Source: BOG-908 sp964242595
Lineage (GTDB): Bacteria; Pseudomonadota; Alphaproteobacteria; Acetobacterales; Acetobacteraceae
Direction of reading: 5' to 3'
DNA: 64,000 nucleotides
NCBI GenBank assembly: GCA_964242595.1
Contig: CAXTBC010000005.1
Coordinates: forward strand, 25,575-89,574
The notes below the pieces were generated by a model that saw only the letters and a list, made by a program, of their open reading frames with translations, searched no databases and had not been told where the DNA came from. Below are positions 50,420 to 59,132 of the stretch, in pieces (position 1 is the stretch's first letter; the number at the start of each line of letters is the position of its first letter). Both the position numbers and the translations under genes were made by a program.

Positions 50420-50660
50420 ACAGGCAAGAATGGGGCTCTGCCCTAAACCCCGCTGGGGCCTGAGGCCCCAGACCCATATATTTAGGATTCTTAACTGATC
50501 GATTCCTACTACCAATTGCCCGAAGCACTGCCTGCCGAGAAAGGCAAAAGGTAGAGCACGTGCTTAAACCTGCTGATGGGACTCCTAAACAGATGGGGGT
50601 CTGGGGCCTCGAGGCCCCCGCGGGGTTTGGGGCAGAGCCCCATGCTTGCTACAGCTCAAG
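50420..50660. repeat. GC-rich repeats H (+) and I (-) facing each other
   Basis: H (50420-50490) reads GGGGCTCTGCCCTAAACC then CGCTGGGGCCTGAGGCCCC. I (50585-50660) is the reverse copy, GGGGTCTGGGGCCTCGAGG then GGGGTTTGGGGCAGAGCCCC. About 95 bases lie between. Transcribed together they would form one stem of roughly 60 base pairs. They separate the convergent msrC and EAL genes, where a terminator is expected. Confidence 0.82.
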
Positions 50661-50676
50661 TTTCCAGCCGCTTGTA

Positions 50677-51810
50677 TCAAGCCAACCGCGCAGCCCATTG
50701 CTGCAGCCAGATCGGCACCGCCATCGCCGGCAGCGGGCGCGAGAACATGAAGCCCTGCACCGCGTCCACGCCCAGGCCCAGCACCCGGTCCAGGCAGGCC
50801 TGGTCCTCGATGCCTTCTGCCACCATGAACAGCCCGCGTGCGCGCCCTTCGGCGGTGATGGCCTCCAGCAGCCCGGACTGCGCAGGATCGCCCACCATGG
50901 CGCCGTCCAGCTTCACCGCGTCGAACGGCAGGTCCAGCAGGTCGCGCCAGTGCGGCAGGGCAGGGCCGGCGTCGTCCACGGCAAGGCGGAAACCGGCCTT
51001 GCGCCAGCCCAGCAGCGCCTCGTGCAGCCGGCCGAGGTCGGGCGCCGTGCTGCTCTCCAGCACCTCGAGCATGATCTGGCTGGGTGAGACCTCGGCCACC
51101 GCGCACAGCTCGAGCCCACGCCGTAGCGCGAAATCGTTCATCACCGTGGACAGCGGCATGTTCACCGTCACGAACAGGTCGGACTGGCGAAGTTTGGCGC
51201 CGATCTCGAGAAAGGTGCGCGCCGCGGCGATGCCGCTCATCACCCGCTCGCGCCCGCAGGCGACGGTTAGCGGGATGAAATCCTTCGGGTGCAGGATGCC
51301 CCGCTGGCCGTGGTGCAGCCTGGCCAGCGCCTCCAGCCCGATCGGCTCCAGGCCGGCAGCGCTCAAAATAGGCTGGAAGCGCATGCGCAGGCCGCCGGCG
51401 TGCAACGTGGAAGCGAGTTCGGCCGGCCCCATAGGCGGCTCGCCCGGGAACAAAGGGGGCCGGTTACTGCCAAGGGCCGCTGTTACCGCGTCGGCGTCGG
51501 GCTCCTGGATACAAGCCATCGGGGTGGACGTGCCGCACTGGTCGCAGCCGAGCATCATCAGCGAGGCGGGCCGCAGCGTCACCTCGTCCACCATGCCGGC
51601 TAGCGCGTCTATGGCATTGGAGCGGAGCGGGGCGACGGCCAGCACGTGGTCGTAAACCCGGCCAGGCGGCAGCATGGACGCAAGGGCCGAGCGCACGTCC
51701 GGTTGCAGGTCCAGCGCCGCCCCGCGCCGGGCGGCAGCCTCCTGCACGACCGCCAGCCAGGGCGCGCTGGAGCCGACGAACAGCAAGCGTGGCTGACCTA
51801 TGGCACCCAT
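50677..51810 (-). CDS. EAL-domain protein with divergent catalytic motifs
   Basis: 377 residues. An N-terminal receiver-like domain (about 7-110, RLLFVGSSAPWLAVVQEAA; no obvious phospho-Asp site) is followed by an EAL domain (about 130-370). The EAL tripeptide is kept (GLEALARLHHG, 160-162), as are VNMPLSTV, DDAGP in place of DDFGTG, KLDGAMV in place of KID and MVAEGIED. EAL proteins break down cyclic di-GMP; the changed loop 6 (DDFG to DDAGP) suggests weak or no catalysis, and a c-di-GMP or protein-binding role. A single gene with its own leader of 198 bases. Confidence 0.82.
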   Translation of the reverse strand: MGAIGQPRLLFVGSSAPWLAVVQEAAARRGAALDLQPDVRSALASMLPPGRVYDHVLAVAPLRSNAIDALAGMVDEVTLRPASLMMLGCDQCGTSTPMACIQEPDADAVTAALGSNRPPLFPGEPPMGPAELASTLHAGGLRMRFQPILSAAGLEPIGLEALARLHHGQRGILHPKDFIPLTVACGRERVMSGIAAARTFLEIGAKLRQSDLFVTVNMPLSTVMNDFALRRGLELCAVAEVSPSQIMLEVLESSTAPDLGRLHEALLGWRKAGFRLAVDDAGPALPHWRDLLDLPFDAVKLDGAMVGDPAQSGLLEAITAEGRARGLFMVAEGIEDQACLDRVLGLGVDAVQGFMFSRPLPAMAVPIWLQQWAARLA

Positions 51811-52008
51811 ACCGAACTTAACGCCCGCACAGCGTCAGGATTTGTCGCCAAATGTAAAAAGAATGTTCACGGTCATCCCAAAAAAGGAACGTTGCGTGTG
51901 ATGTTGCGATCACTGCAACTCTAAGCTCGGCGAGGCATGGCAGCGGCCCTGGACGGATAGCCTGTGTGCGTCGATTTCTCAGTCCATCCCGGCTCAAGCC
52001 GTAGGCGC

Positions 52009-52944
52009 TCATCGTGCCGGTGCCACCACCTCGCGTCTCAGGCGGTTCTCACCCAGCAGCAGCAGCAGCGGGGCGGCGATCATGATGCTGCTGACCGTGC
52101 CGATGGCGATGCCGAACAGCATGGCCAGCGCGAATCCGGACAGGCTGGCGCCGCCAAACAGCGCTAGCGGCACGCTGGCCAGGAACACCGTGCTGCTGGT
52201 GCCGAGCGTGCGGTTCAGCGTCTCGTTGATGGACAGGTCGATCAGCTGGCGCAGCGGCATCGTCTTGTACTTGCGCAGGTTCTCCCGCACCCGGTCGTAC
52301 ACCACCACCTTGTCGTTGGTGGAGTAGCCGATGATGGTCAGGATGGCCGCTACCATCACGCTGTCGAACTCGATGCGGGTTATCACCAGGAAGCCGATCG
52401 TCTTGGTCACGTCCAGCAGCAGCGTCACCACAGCGCCCACAGCGAACTGCCACTCGAAGCGGAACCAGATGTAGGCGAAGATCATCGCCAGACTGATCAC
52501 CAGCGCCAGCACGCCGTTGCGGAAAAGCTCGGCACTCACCGATGCGCCGACCACGTCGTTGCGCAGCACCTTGGTGCCGGGTTGCGCGGTGGCCAGCACC
52601 TGTTCGACGCTGTGCTGCATCGCCTGGTTGGCGGCCGGCGTGGCTTGCGCGTCCAGCCGGATCAGCACGTCGTCATCCGCGCCGAAGCGCTGCAGCCCGG
52701 CCGCCGGCACCCCGGCCGTGGCGAATGCGCCGCGCAGCTTGTTGAAGTCGGCCGGGCCGGGCGTGCGCGCCTCGATCGTGATGCCGCCTTTGAAGTCCAG
52801 CCCCAGCCGCAACCCGGGATAGAAGAACAACCCGATCGACAGGGCCGACAGGATGAAGGAGCCGGCCAGCCCGTAGAACCGCGACCGCATGAAGGCGATC
52901 CGGGTGTCGTCGGGCACGAAGCGGAACAGCGGGCGTGTGAACAT
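52009..52944 (-). CDS. secF: Protein translocase subunit SecF
   Basis: 311 residues, six membrane helices typical of SecF. Marks are GLRLGLDFKGGITIEARTPG (first periplasmic domain), VVGASVSAELFRNGVLAL, TIIGYSTNDKVVVYDRVREN and LNRTLGTSSTVFLASVPLAL. With SecD it uses the proton gradient to drive late steps of Sec export. It starts 12 bases after secD stops. Many alphaproteobacteria have yajC before secDF; it is not seen here. Confidence 0.97.
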   Translation of the reverse strand: MFTRPLFRFVPDDTRIAFMRSRFYGLAGSFILSALSIGLFFYPGLRLGLDFKGGITIEARTPGPADFNKLRGAFATAGVPAAGLQRFGADDDVLIRLDAQATPAANQAMQHSVEQVLATAQPGTKVLRNDVVGASVSAELFRNGVLALVISLAMIFAYIWFRFEWQFAVGAVVTLLLDVTKTIGFLVITRIEFDSVMVAAILTIIGYSTNDKVVVYDRVRENLRKYKTMPLRQLIDLSINETLNRTLGTSSTVFLASVPLALFGGASLSGFALAMLFGIAIGTVSSIMIAAPLLLLLGENRLRREVVAPAR

Positions 52945-52956
52945 CTCGCTGGACCC

Positions 52957-54516
52957 TTACACCGGCAGCAGGGCAGGGCGCCGCGAGGCGTACCACCGCG
53001 CCATCATCAGCCGCGCCAGCACCGTTGCCGTGAACAGCGTGGTGGCGATCCCCACGGTGATGGTCAGCGCGAACCCCTTCACCGGCCCGGTGCCGAACAC
53101 GAACAGCATGACGTGCGCCAGGAACGCGGTCACGTTGCTGTCCAGGATAGTGGCGAAGGCGCGCTTAAAGCCGGTTTCCATCGCGGCCAGCGGCGTGCGG
53201 CCTGTCTTGGCCTCCTCGCGGATCCGCTCGTTGATCAGGATGTTGGCGTCCACCGCCATGCCCAGCGTCAACAGCAGTCCCGCCATGCCGGGCAGCGTGA
53301 GCACCGCCTCGAACAGGCTCAGCACGGCCACCAGCAGCACCAGGTTCACCAGCAGGGCGATGTTGGCCAGCCAGCCGAACAGCCCGTAGAACGTGCCCAT
53401 GAAGCCCACCACCAGCAGGAAGCCGGCCAGCAGCGCGTAGGCGCCGGCGCGGATGCTGTCGGCGCCGAGCTCGGGTCCTACCGTGCGTTCCTCGATCACC
53501 GTCAGTGGCGCCGGCAGCGCACCGGCGCGCAGCAGGACGCTCAACTGGTTGGCACCCACCGCGTCGAACGAGCCGCTGATCATGCCCTGGCCGCCGGTAA
53601 TCGCCTGGCGGATTACCGGCGCACTGAGGATCTGGTTGTCGAGCACGATGGCGAAGCGTTTGCCGACGTTGTCGCGCGAGGTCTGGGCAAACTTTCGCGC
53701 ACCGATCGAGTCGAAGGTGAAATTCACCACCCAGCCGCCCTCTTGCTGGTTGGTGCCGGCCCGTGCGTCCGTCAGGTCGGCGCCGTCCACCTCGACCCGC
53801 TTGCGGACAGCCAGCTTCTCGGCCGGGTTGGCCTGCATGGGCAGCAGCTCGGCGCCCGGCCCCACCGGTGCCCCGGGCACCGCCTCCTCGTCGAGCAGGT
53901 GGAACGTCATCTTGGCGGTCTTGCCCAGCAGCTCCTTCACCCGGTTGGGGTCCTCCACGCCCGGAAGCTGCACCACGATCCGGTCGTCGCCCTGCCGTGT
54001 GATCTGCGGGTCCACCACGCCGGTCTCATCGATGCGCCGGCGTACGATCTCGATGGACTGCTCGACGGCATGCGTCGCTGTCTGCACCAGCGCGGTGGGC
54101 GAGAGCGTGATCGCCAGGTTCGCCCCGGCCAGGTCAACCACCGCGAACTCGCCTGGCACCGAGGCCGGCATCGCCCTCAGGGCCGCGGTCGCTGAGTCAT
54201 GCTGGGACGCATCGCGCAAGTGCAGGAACACCCGCTGGCTGGCCGGCTCGGCGGCCAGGTTCTGGTAGCCGATGTGGTCGTGCAGCAGGACTTGCCTCGC
54301 GCCGTCGGCCAGTGCGTCCAGCCGTTCCTTTTGCACCGCATCCATGTCCACCTGCATCAGCAGGTAGCTGCCGCCACGCAGGTCCAGTCCCAGGTGCACG
54401 CGCCGCCACGGCAGGCCGGCGAACGGGGCGGGCAGGAAGTTGGGCAGGCACAGCAGCAGCCCCAGCAGGCAGACGCCCAAGATGGCGAGGGTCTTACCCC
54501 GGCTGAAATACATCAT
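52957..54516 (-). CDS. secD: Protein translocase subunit SecD
   Basis: 519 residues. The first helix is followed by HLGLDLRGGSYLLMQVDMDA, a large periplasmic domain and the conserved IDETGVVDPQITRQGDDRIV and QLPGVEDPNRVKELLGKTA; then helices with GMAVDANILINERIREE and VMLFVFGTGPVKGFALTITV. ATG at 54514-54516 (or 54511) gives MMYFSRGKTLAIL, the family start. Co-transcribed with secF. A degraded AT-rich element lies just upstream. Confidence 0.97.
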   Translation of the reverse strand: MMYFSRGKTLAILGVCLLGLLLCLPNFLPAPFAGLPWRRVHLGLDLRGGSYLLMQVDMDAVQKERLDALADGARQVLLHDHIGYQNLAAEPASQRVFLHLRDASQHDSATAALRAMPASVPGEFAVVDLAGANLAITLSPTALVQTATHAVEQSIEIVRRRIDETGVVDPQITRQGDDRIVVQLPGVEDPNRVKELLGKTAKMTFHLLDEEAVPGAPVGPGAELLPMQANPAEKLAVRKRVEVDGADLTDARAGTNQQEGGWVVNFTFDSIGARKFAQTSRDNVGKRFAIVLDNQILSAPVIRQAITGGQGMISGSFDAVGANQLSVLLRAGALPAPLTVIEERTVGPELGADSIRAGAYALLAGFLLVVGFMGTFYGLFGWLANIALLVNLVLLVAVLSLFEAVLTLPGMAGLLLTLGMAVDANILINERIREEAKTGRTPLAAMETGFKRAFATILDSNVTAFLAHVMLFVFGTGPVKGFALTITVGIATTLFTATVLARLMMARWYASRRPALLPV

Positions 54517-54570
54517 GGTGGGAAGTCTGGCTCCGGAGGGGGCGGCGGGGCGGGGTATGCAGCGGCGAAG

Positions 54571-54712
54571 AAGGCAAGGCAAGCAAGGCCTGCCGACGAC
54601 GGGAGGTGCACGGCCTGTGTCCGTCCGGCATGCACCGCTGCATGCCGCCCGACGATCCGGAAAAGTTTTTCGGCTGTTTTCGCTAAAAAGGAGCGGCCCG
54701 CCTTGCCTTCCT
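54571..54712. repeat. AT-rich element, degenerate copy 11
   Basis: Outer ends AAGGCAAGGCAAGCAAGG and CCGCCTTGCCTTCC are inverted, and AAAAGTTTTTCGGCTGTTTTCG with CTAAAAAGGAGCG keeps part of the right arm. The left hairpin is replaced by GC-rich sequence with a CCGGCATGCACCGCTGCATGCC palindrome. It lies between the divergent secD and pmtA starts. Confidence 0.55.
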
Positions 54713-54740
54713 GCCCCCGCCGCCGCTAACCCCCGGCGCT

Positions 54741-55364
54741 GTGACCAAGCTCGACGCTGATTCAGTGCGCACCGCCTATCGCCGTCAGGCGGCGTTCTAC
54801 GACGCCGCGTTCGGCCGCATCTCGCGTCCGGCCCGGCTGCGCGCCATCGGAGCCGTGAACGCGCTGTCCGGCCGCCGCGTGCTGGAAGTGGGCGTGGGCA
54901 CCGGCCTGGCCCTGCCGCTCTACGATTCGTCCAAGCGCGTCACCGGTATCGACCTGTCCGCCGACATGCTGGCCCATGCCCACGACCGTGTGGAGGCAAT
55001 GGGGCTGACTCACGTGGAAGCGCTGCTCGTGCAGGACGCCGAGGCCACGACCTTCGCCGATTCGAGCTTCGACATCGCGACGGCCATGTTCGTGGCCTCC
55101 GTGGTGCCGCATCCGCGCGCGCTGCTCGCCGAGTTGCGCCGCGTGGTCCGACCAGGCGGCCACATCCTGCTGGTCAACCATTTCGTCGCCGCAAAAGGGC
55201 TGCGTCGGCGGGTGGAGACGGCGATGGCGCCGCTCTCGCGCTCGCTCGGCTGGCATCCCGATTTCGCGCCTCAGGACCTGTTCGGCACCATCATCCCGGC
55301 CGTGGTCACTTTCGAGCCGGTGCCGCCGTTCGGCCTGTTCACGCTGGTGCAGCTGCCACGCTGA
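54741..55364 (+). CDS. pmtA: Phosphatidylethanolamine N-methyltransferase-like protein
   Basis: 207 residues, class I SAM methyltransferase of the Rhodobacter PmtA type. Residues: YRRQAAFYDAAFGRISRPAR, motif I VLEVGVGTGLALPLYD, GIDLSADMLAHAHDRV, DSSFDIATAMFVASVVPHP, LRRVVRPGGHILLVNHF. PmtA makes phosphatidylcholine by three methylations of PE. GTG at 54741 is the start. Other small methyltransferases share motif I, so substrate is likely but not certain. It lies just before the cytochrome oxidase operon. Confidence 0.8.
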   Translation: MTKLDADSVRTAYRRQAAFYDAAFGRISRPARLRAIGAVNALSGRRVLEVGVGTGLALPLYDSSKRVTGIDLSADMLAHAHDRVEAMGLTHVEALLVQDAEATTFADSSFDIATAMFVASVVPHPRALLAELRRVVRPGGHILLVNHFVAAKGLRRRVETAMAPLSRSLGWHPDFAPQDLFGTIIPAVVTFEPVPPFGLFTLVQLPR

Positions 55365-55468
55365 CGGAGTTTCCTGGGTCACCACACCTTGATCTGTACC
55401 AGGCGCTCCGATATCGGGTGCAGCACCGGCCTAGCCCGGCCTTCCGACCATACGGGACCCTGCTCCAG

Positions 55469-56305
55469 ATGAAGACTTCCGCCCGGCTCCTGGCTCCCTT
55501 CGCCGCCCTCGCGGCGCTGGCCGGCTCGGCTGCCGCCCAGACGCCTGCGCCCTGGCAGATGGGCATGCAAGCCGCCCACAGTCCGGTCGAAGCGGGTATC
55601 CACAGCCTCAACACGCTGGTCACCTGGATCATCGTGGCCATCACCGTCTTCGTCGCCGGCCTGCTCGCCTACGTGTCGTGGCGCTACAGCGCCAAGCGCA
55701 ACCCGGTGGCCGGCAAGCTCAGCCACCACTCGCTGCTGGAGGTGGCCTGGACGGCGGTGCCGGTGCTGATCCTGGTGGTGATCGCCATCCCCAGCTTCCG
55801 CCTGATCTACTTCGAGGACCGCACGCGCGACCCGTTCATGACGGTGAAGGTGACGGGCCACCAGTGGTATTGGGAGTACACCTACCCCGACGCCAAGGGC
55901 CTGCACTTCGACAGCTACATGGTCCATGACGAGGACCTCAGGCCCGACCAGAAGCAGCTGCGCCACCTCGCCGTCGACAACCAGCTGGTTCTGCCGGCGG
56001 GCAAGCCGATCCGCATCCTGACCACCAGCGGCGACGTGATCCACAGCTTCTTCATCCCCAGCCTGGGCGTGCAGCGCTACGCCATCCCTGGCCGCACCAT
56101 CGAGACCTGGGTGCAGGTGGACGCCCCGGGTGACTACTACGGCGAGTGCAACCAGATCTGCGGCACCAACCACAGCGTAATGCCGATCTCCATCCACGCC
56201 GTGAGCCCTGAGGACTTCAAGACCTGGCTCGCCCAGGCGCCTGCCAAGTTCAACAATGCCAGCCTGGAGGGCACCACCCACCTGGCCCTGGCGTCGGAGC
56301 GCTAA
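55469..56305 (+). CDS. ctaC: Cytochrome c oxidase subunit II
   Basis: 278 residues. A signal peptide (cleavage after AAA-QT) is followed by two transmembrane helices (about 46-70 and 88-110). The CuA centre ligands appear: His in DVIHSFFIPSLGV, then ECNQICGTNHSVMPI with Cys, Glu carbonyl, Cys, His and Met. Aromatic VTGHQWYWEYTYPD lies on the electron-entry side. ATG at 55469 starts the signal peptide; the ATG 17 codons earlier is not needed. Accepts electrons from cytochrome c in the aa3 oxidase. Confidence 0.97.
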   Translation: MKTSARLLAPFAALAALAGSAAAQTPAPWQMGMQAAHSPVEAGIHSLNTLVTWIIVAITVFVAGLLAYVSWRYSAKRNPVAGKLSHHSLLEVAWTAVPVLILVVIAIPSFRLIYFEDRTRDPFMTVKVTGHQWYWEYTYPDAKGLHFDSYMVHDEDLRPDQKQLRHLAVDNQLVLPAGKPIRILTTSGDVIHSFFIPSLGVQRYAIPGRTIETWVQVDAPGDYYGECNQICGTNHSVMPISIHAVSPEDFKTWLAQAPAKFNNASLEGTTHLALASER

Positions 56306-56309
56306 GAAG

Positions 56310-57908
56310 ATGTCCGCGACCACGCACGACACGCACCATCACGACGCGCACGCGCATCACGAACCGACGTTTGCGCAGCGCTGGCTGTTCAGCACCAACC
56401 ACAAGGATATCGGCACACTCTACCTCATTTTCGCGGTGATCGCGGGCCTGACTGGCGGCGTGCTCTCCATCATCATGCGCGCCCAGCTCGCCCACCCCGG
56501 CAACACGCTGGTCAGCAGCGGGCAGGAGTGGAACACGATCGTGACGGCGCATGGCCTGATCATGATCTTCTTCACCGTGATGCCGGCGCTGATCGGCGGC
56601 TTCGGCAACTGGTTCATCCCGCTGATGATCGGGGCGCCGGACATGGCGTTCCCGCGGCTGAACAACATCAGCTTCTGGCTGCTGGTGCCGGCCTTCGCGC
56701 TGATCATCACCGGCCTGCTGATGGGCGAGAGCGGCTCGGGCTGGACGCTCTACCCGCCGCTGTCCAACGCCACCTACGAGAGCGGTCCGGGCATGGACTT
56801 CACGCTGTTCGCGCTGCATTTGGCCGGCGTGTCCTCGCTGCTCGGCGCGCTGAACTTCATCACTACCATCTTCAACATGCGCACCCCTGGGATGACGCTG
56901 CACAAGATGCCGCTGTTCATCTGGGCCATGCTGGTGACCGCGTTCCTGCTGCTGCTCAGCCTGCCCGTTCTGGCCGGCGCCATCACCATGCTGATCTTCG
57001 ACCGCAACTTCGGCACCAGCTTCTTCGACCCGCAGGGCGGCGGCGACCCGGTGCTGTGGCAGCACCTGTTCTGGTTCTTCGGCCACCCTGAAGTGTACAT
57101 CATGATCCTGCCGGGCTTCGGCATCATCAGCCACGTGGTCAGCACGTTCAGCAAGAAGCCGGTGTTCGGCTACCTGGGCATGGCCTACGCGATGGTCGCC
57201 ATCGGCGTGGTCGGCTTCGTGGTGTGGGCGCACCACATGTTCGTCAGCGGCATGTCGGTCGACACGCGCGCCTACTTCATGGCGGCCACGATGATCATCG
57301 CGGTGCCGACAGGCATCAAGATCTTCAGCTGGATCGCCACCATGTGGGGCGGCTCCATCGAGATGAAGACGCCTATGCTGTGGGCGATCGGCTTCATCTT
57401 CCTGTTCACCGTGGGCGGCGTCACCGGCGTGGTGCTGAGCAACGCCGGCCTCGACCAGATCCTGCACAACACCTACTACGTGGTGGCACATTTCCACTAC
57501 GTGCTCTCGCTGGGCGCGGTGTTCTCCATCTTCGCCGGCTGGTACTACTGGATCGGCAAGATGAGCGGCCACCAGTATCCGGAGTTCTGGGGCAAGGTGC
57601 ATTTCTGGGTGACGTTCATCGGCGTGAACCTCACCTTCTTCCCCATGCACTTCCTGGGTGCCGCCGGCATGCCGCGCCGCTATCCGGACTACCCCGACGC
57701 TTTTGCAGGCTGGAACTACGTTGCCAGCATCGGCTCCTACGTCGGCGCGCTGTCTGTGCTGATCTTCCTCTACGTTGTCTTCCGGACCTTCACCTCGAAG
57801 GTGGAAGTGGCGGACAACTACTGGGGCGAGGGTGCCACCACGCTGGAGTGGACCGTCAGCTCGCCGCCGCCGTTCCACACCTTCGAAGAGCTGCCGCGGT
57901 TCAGGTAA
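56310..57908 (+). CDS. ctaD: Cytochrome c oxidase subunit I
   Basis: 532 residues, twelve helices. The His-Tyr crosslink and CuB site are in WFFGHPEVYIMILPG, two CuB His in VWAHHMFVSG, haem ligands in VAHFHYVLSLG, and D-channel residues near the N-terminus. The N-terminal tail has a His-rich run (THHHDAHAHH). ATG at 56310 lies four bases after ctaC. It holds haem a, a3 and CuB, where oxygen is reduced. The TAA overlaps the ctaB ATG. Confidence 0.98.
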   Translation: MSATTHDTHHHDAHAHHEPTFAQRWLFSTNHKDIGTLYLIFAVIAGLTGGVLSIIMRAQLAHPGNTLVSSGQEWNTIVTAHGLIMIFFTVMPALIGGFGNWFIPLMIGAPDMAFPRLNNISFWLLVPAFALIITGLLMGESGSGWTLYPPLSNATYESGPGMDFTLFALHLAGVSSLLGALNFITTIFNMRTPGMTLHKMPLFIWAMLVTAFLLLLSLPVLAGAITMLIFDRNFGTSFFDPQGGGDPVLWQHLFWFFGHPEVYIMILPGFGIISHVVSTFSKKPVFGYLGMAYAMVAIGVVGFVVWAHHMFVSGMSVDTRAYFMAATMIIAVPTGIKIFSWIATMWGGSIEMKTPMLWAIGFIFLFTVGGVTGVVLSNAGLDQILHNTYYVVAHFHYVLSLGAVFSIFAGWYYWIGKMSGHQYPEFWGKVHFWVTFIGVNLTFFPMHFLGAAGMPRRYPDYPDAFAGWNYVASIGSYVGALSVLIFLYVVFRTFTSKVEVADNYWGEGATTLEWTVSSPPPFHTFEELPRFR

Positions 57909-58867
57909 TGACAGCCATCTCCATCCCTGTGCTTGTGAGGGGGGAGCAATCCCCTTTTTCGGTGTCCGGATCCGGCACGGCCGAGTGGCGGGACTGGCTC
58001 CTCCTGCTTAAGCCGCGCGTGGTCAGCCTTGTGGTGTTCACCGGCTGGATCGGGCTGTTCATCGCACCCGGCCACCTCAACCCGGTGCTGGCGTTCACCG
58101 CCATACTCTGCATCGCCGTGGGGGCAGGGGCGGCGGGTGCCCTCAACCAGTGGTACGAGCGTGACATCGACGCGCTGATGCACCGCACCCGCAACCGGCC
58201 AATCCCGGCCGGCCGGATCGAGCCCGGTGCCGCGCTGAGCTTCGGCGTGGCGCTGGCCGTGGGGTCCGTGCTGGTGCTCTGGCTGGCCACCAACACCGCT
58301 GCGGCCACCGTGCTTGCGGTGTCGATCTGCTTCTACGTGTTCGTCTACACCGTCTGGCTGAAGCGCCGCACGCCGCAGAACATCGTCATCGGCGGCGCGG
58401 CCGGGGCGTTCCCGGCACTGATCGGCTGGGCCGCCGTCACCGGCAGCGTGGACGTGATGCCGCTGCTGCTATTCGCCATCGTGTTCTTCTGGACGCCGCC
58501 GCACTTCTGGGCGCTGTCGCTGTACGCCTGCAAGGACTACGCACGCGCCGGCGTGCCGATGCTGCCGGTGGCGGCCGGTGCCCGCGAGACCCGCCGACAG
58601 GTGTTCGGCTACACGCTGGCCCTGTCCGGCGTCGCGGTGGCACCCTGGGTTCTGGGCTACACCGGCGCGCTGTACGGCATCTCCGCCGGCCTGCTCAGCC
58701 TGGGTTTCGTGGCCTTCAGCTGGACCGTGCTGACCGACCGGCAGGACGAGGCGGGCAACAGCCTGACGGATGACCGCCCGGCGCGACTTACCTTCCGCTA
58801 CTCGCTAGCCTACCTGGCCGCCATCTTCGTGGCCGTCGCTGCGGACCATTTGGTGGCCGGGCTTTGA
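57908..58867 (+). CDS. ctaB: Protohaem IX farnesyltransferase (haem O synthase)
   Basis: 319 residues, UbiA family with about nine helices. The first Asp-rich motif is NQWYERDIDALMHRTRNRPI, the second region is ALSLYACKDYARAGVPMLPV. Uses farnesyl diphosphate to convert haem B to haem O for subunit I. The ATG overlaps the ctaD stop (TAATG). A 20-residue N-terminal extension (MTAISIPVLVRGEQSPFSVS) precedes the first helix. Confidence 0.97.
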   Translation: MTAISIPVLVRGEQSPFSVSGSGTAEWRDWLLLLKPRVVSLVVFTGWIGLFIAPGHLNPVLAFTAILCIAVGAGAAGALNQWYERDIDALMHRTRNRPIPAGRIEPGAALSFGVALAVGSVLVLWLATNTAAATVLAVSICFYVFVYTVWLKRRTPQNIVIGGAAGAFPALIGWAAVTGSVDVMPLLLFAIVFFWTPPHFWALSLYACKDYARAGVPMLPVAAGARETRRQVFGYTLALSGVAVAPWVLGYTGALYGISAGLLSLGFVAFSWTVLTDRQDEAGNSLTDDRPARLTFRYSLAYLAAIFVAVAADHLVAGL

Positions 58868-59016
58868 GCGACTTCCCACCCAGGCCCACGCCGGCTGAGG
58901 CGGCCGAGTTGAACCGTCGGCAACGCGGGCGCAACGTGGCGCTGGGCGTGGTGCTGGGCGGCCTGGCGATCCTGTTCTTCGCCATCACCATCGTGAAGCT
59001 GGGCCACCTGGGCTAG
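58864..59016 (+). CDS. coxF: CoxF-like small membrane protein
   Basis: 50 residues: MSDFPPRPTPAEAAELNRRQ, then RGRNVALGVVLGGLAILFFA and ITIVKLGHLG, a single membrane helix. TTG at 58864 overlaps the ctaB TGA. Such 45-60-residue proteins with the ending TIVKLG sit between ctaB and ctaG in alphaproteobacterial cox operons. ctaG (Cox11, CuB insertion) should come next but is missing. Confidence 0.8.
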   Translation: MSDFPPRPTPAEAAELNRRQRGRNVALGVVLGGLAILFFAITIVKLGHLG

Positions 59017-59056
59017 CCCGCTGATACCTGCCGCCGGGATATCCGCGGCGGCGCGG

Positions 59057-59100
59057 CCGAAAGTTCTCCTGCCTCTTCCTTCAAAAAAAGAAGGCCTTGC
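59057..59100. repeat. AT-rich element, right arm only, copy 12
   Basis: GCCGAAAGTTCTCCTGCC then a CTTCCTTCAAAAAAAGAAGG hairpin and CCTTGCC. It occupies the short space between coxF and ctaE where ctaG would be expected. Confidence 0.7.
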
Positions 59101-59132
59101 CTAGCCTTCACCCGCTCAGCTACGGACCCAGC

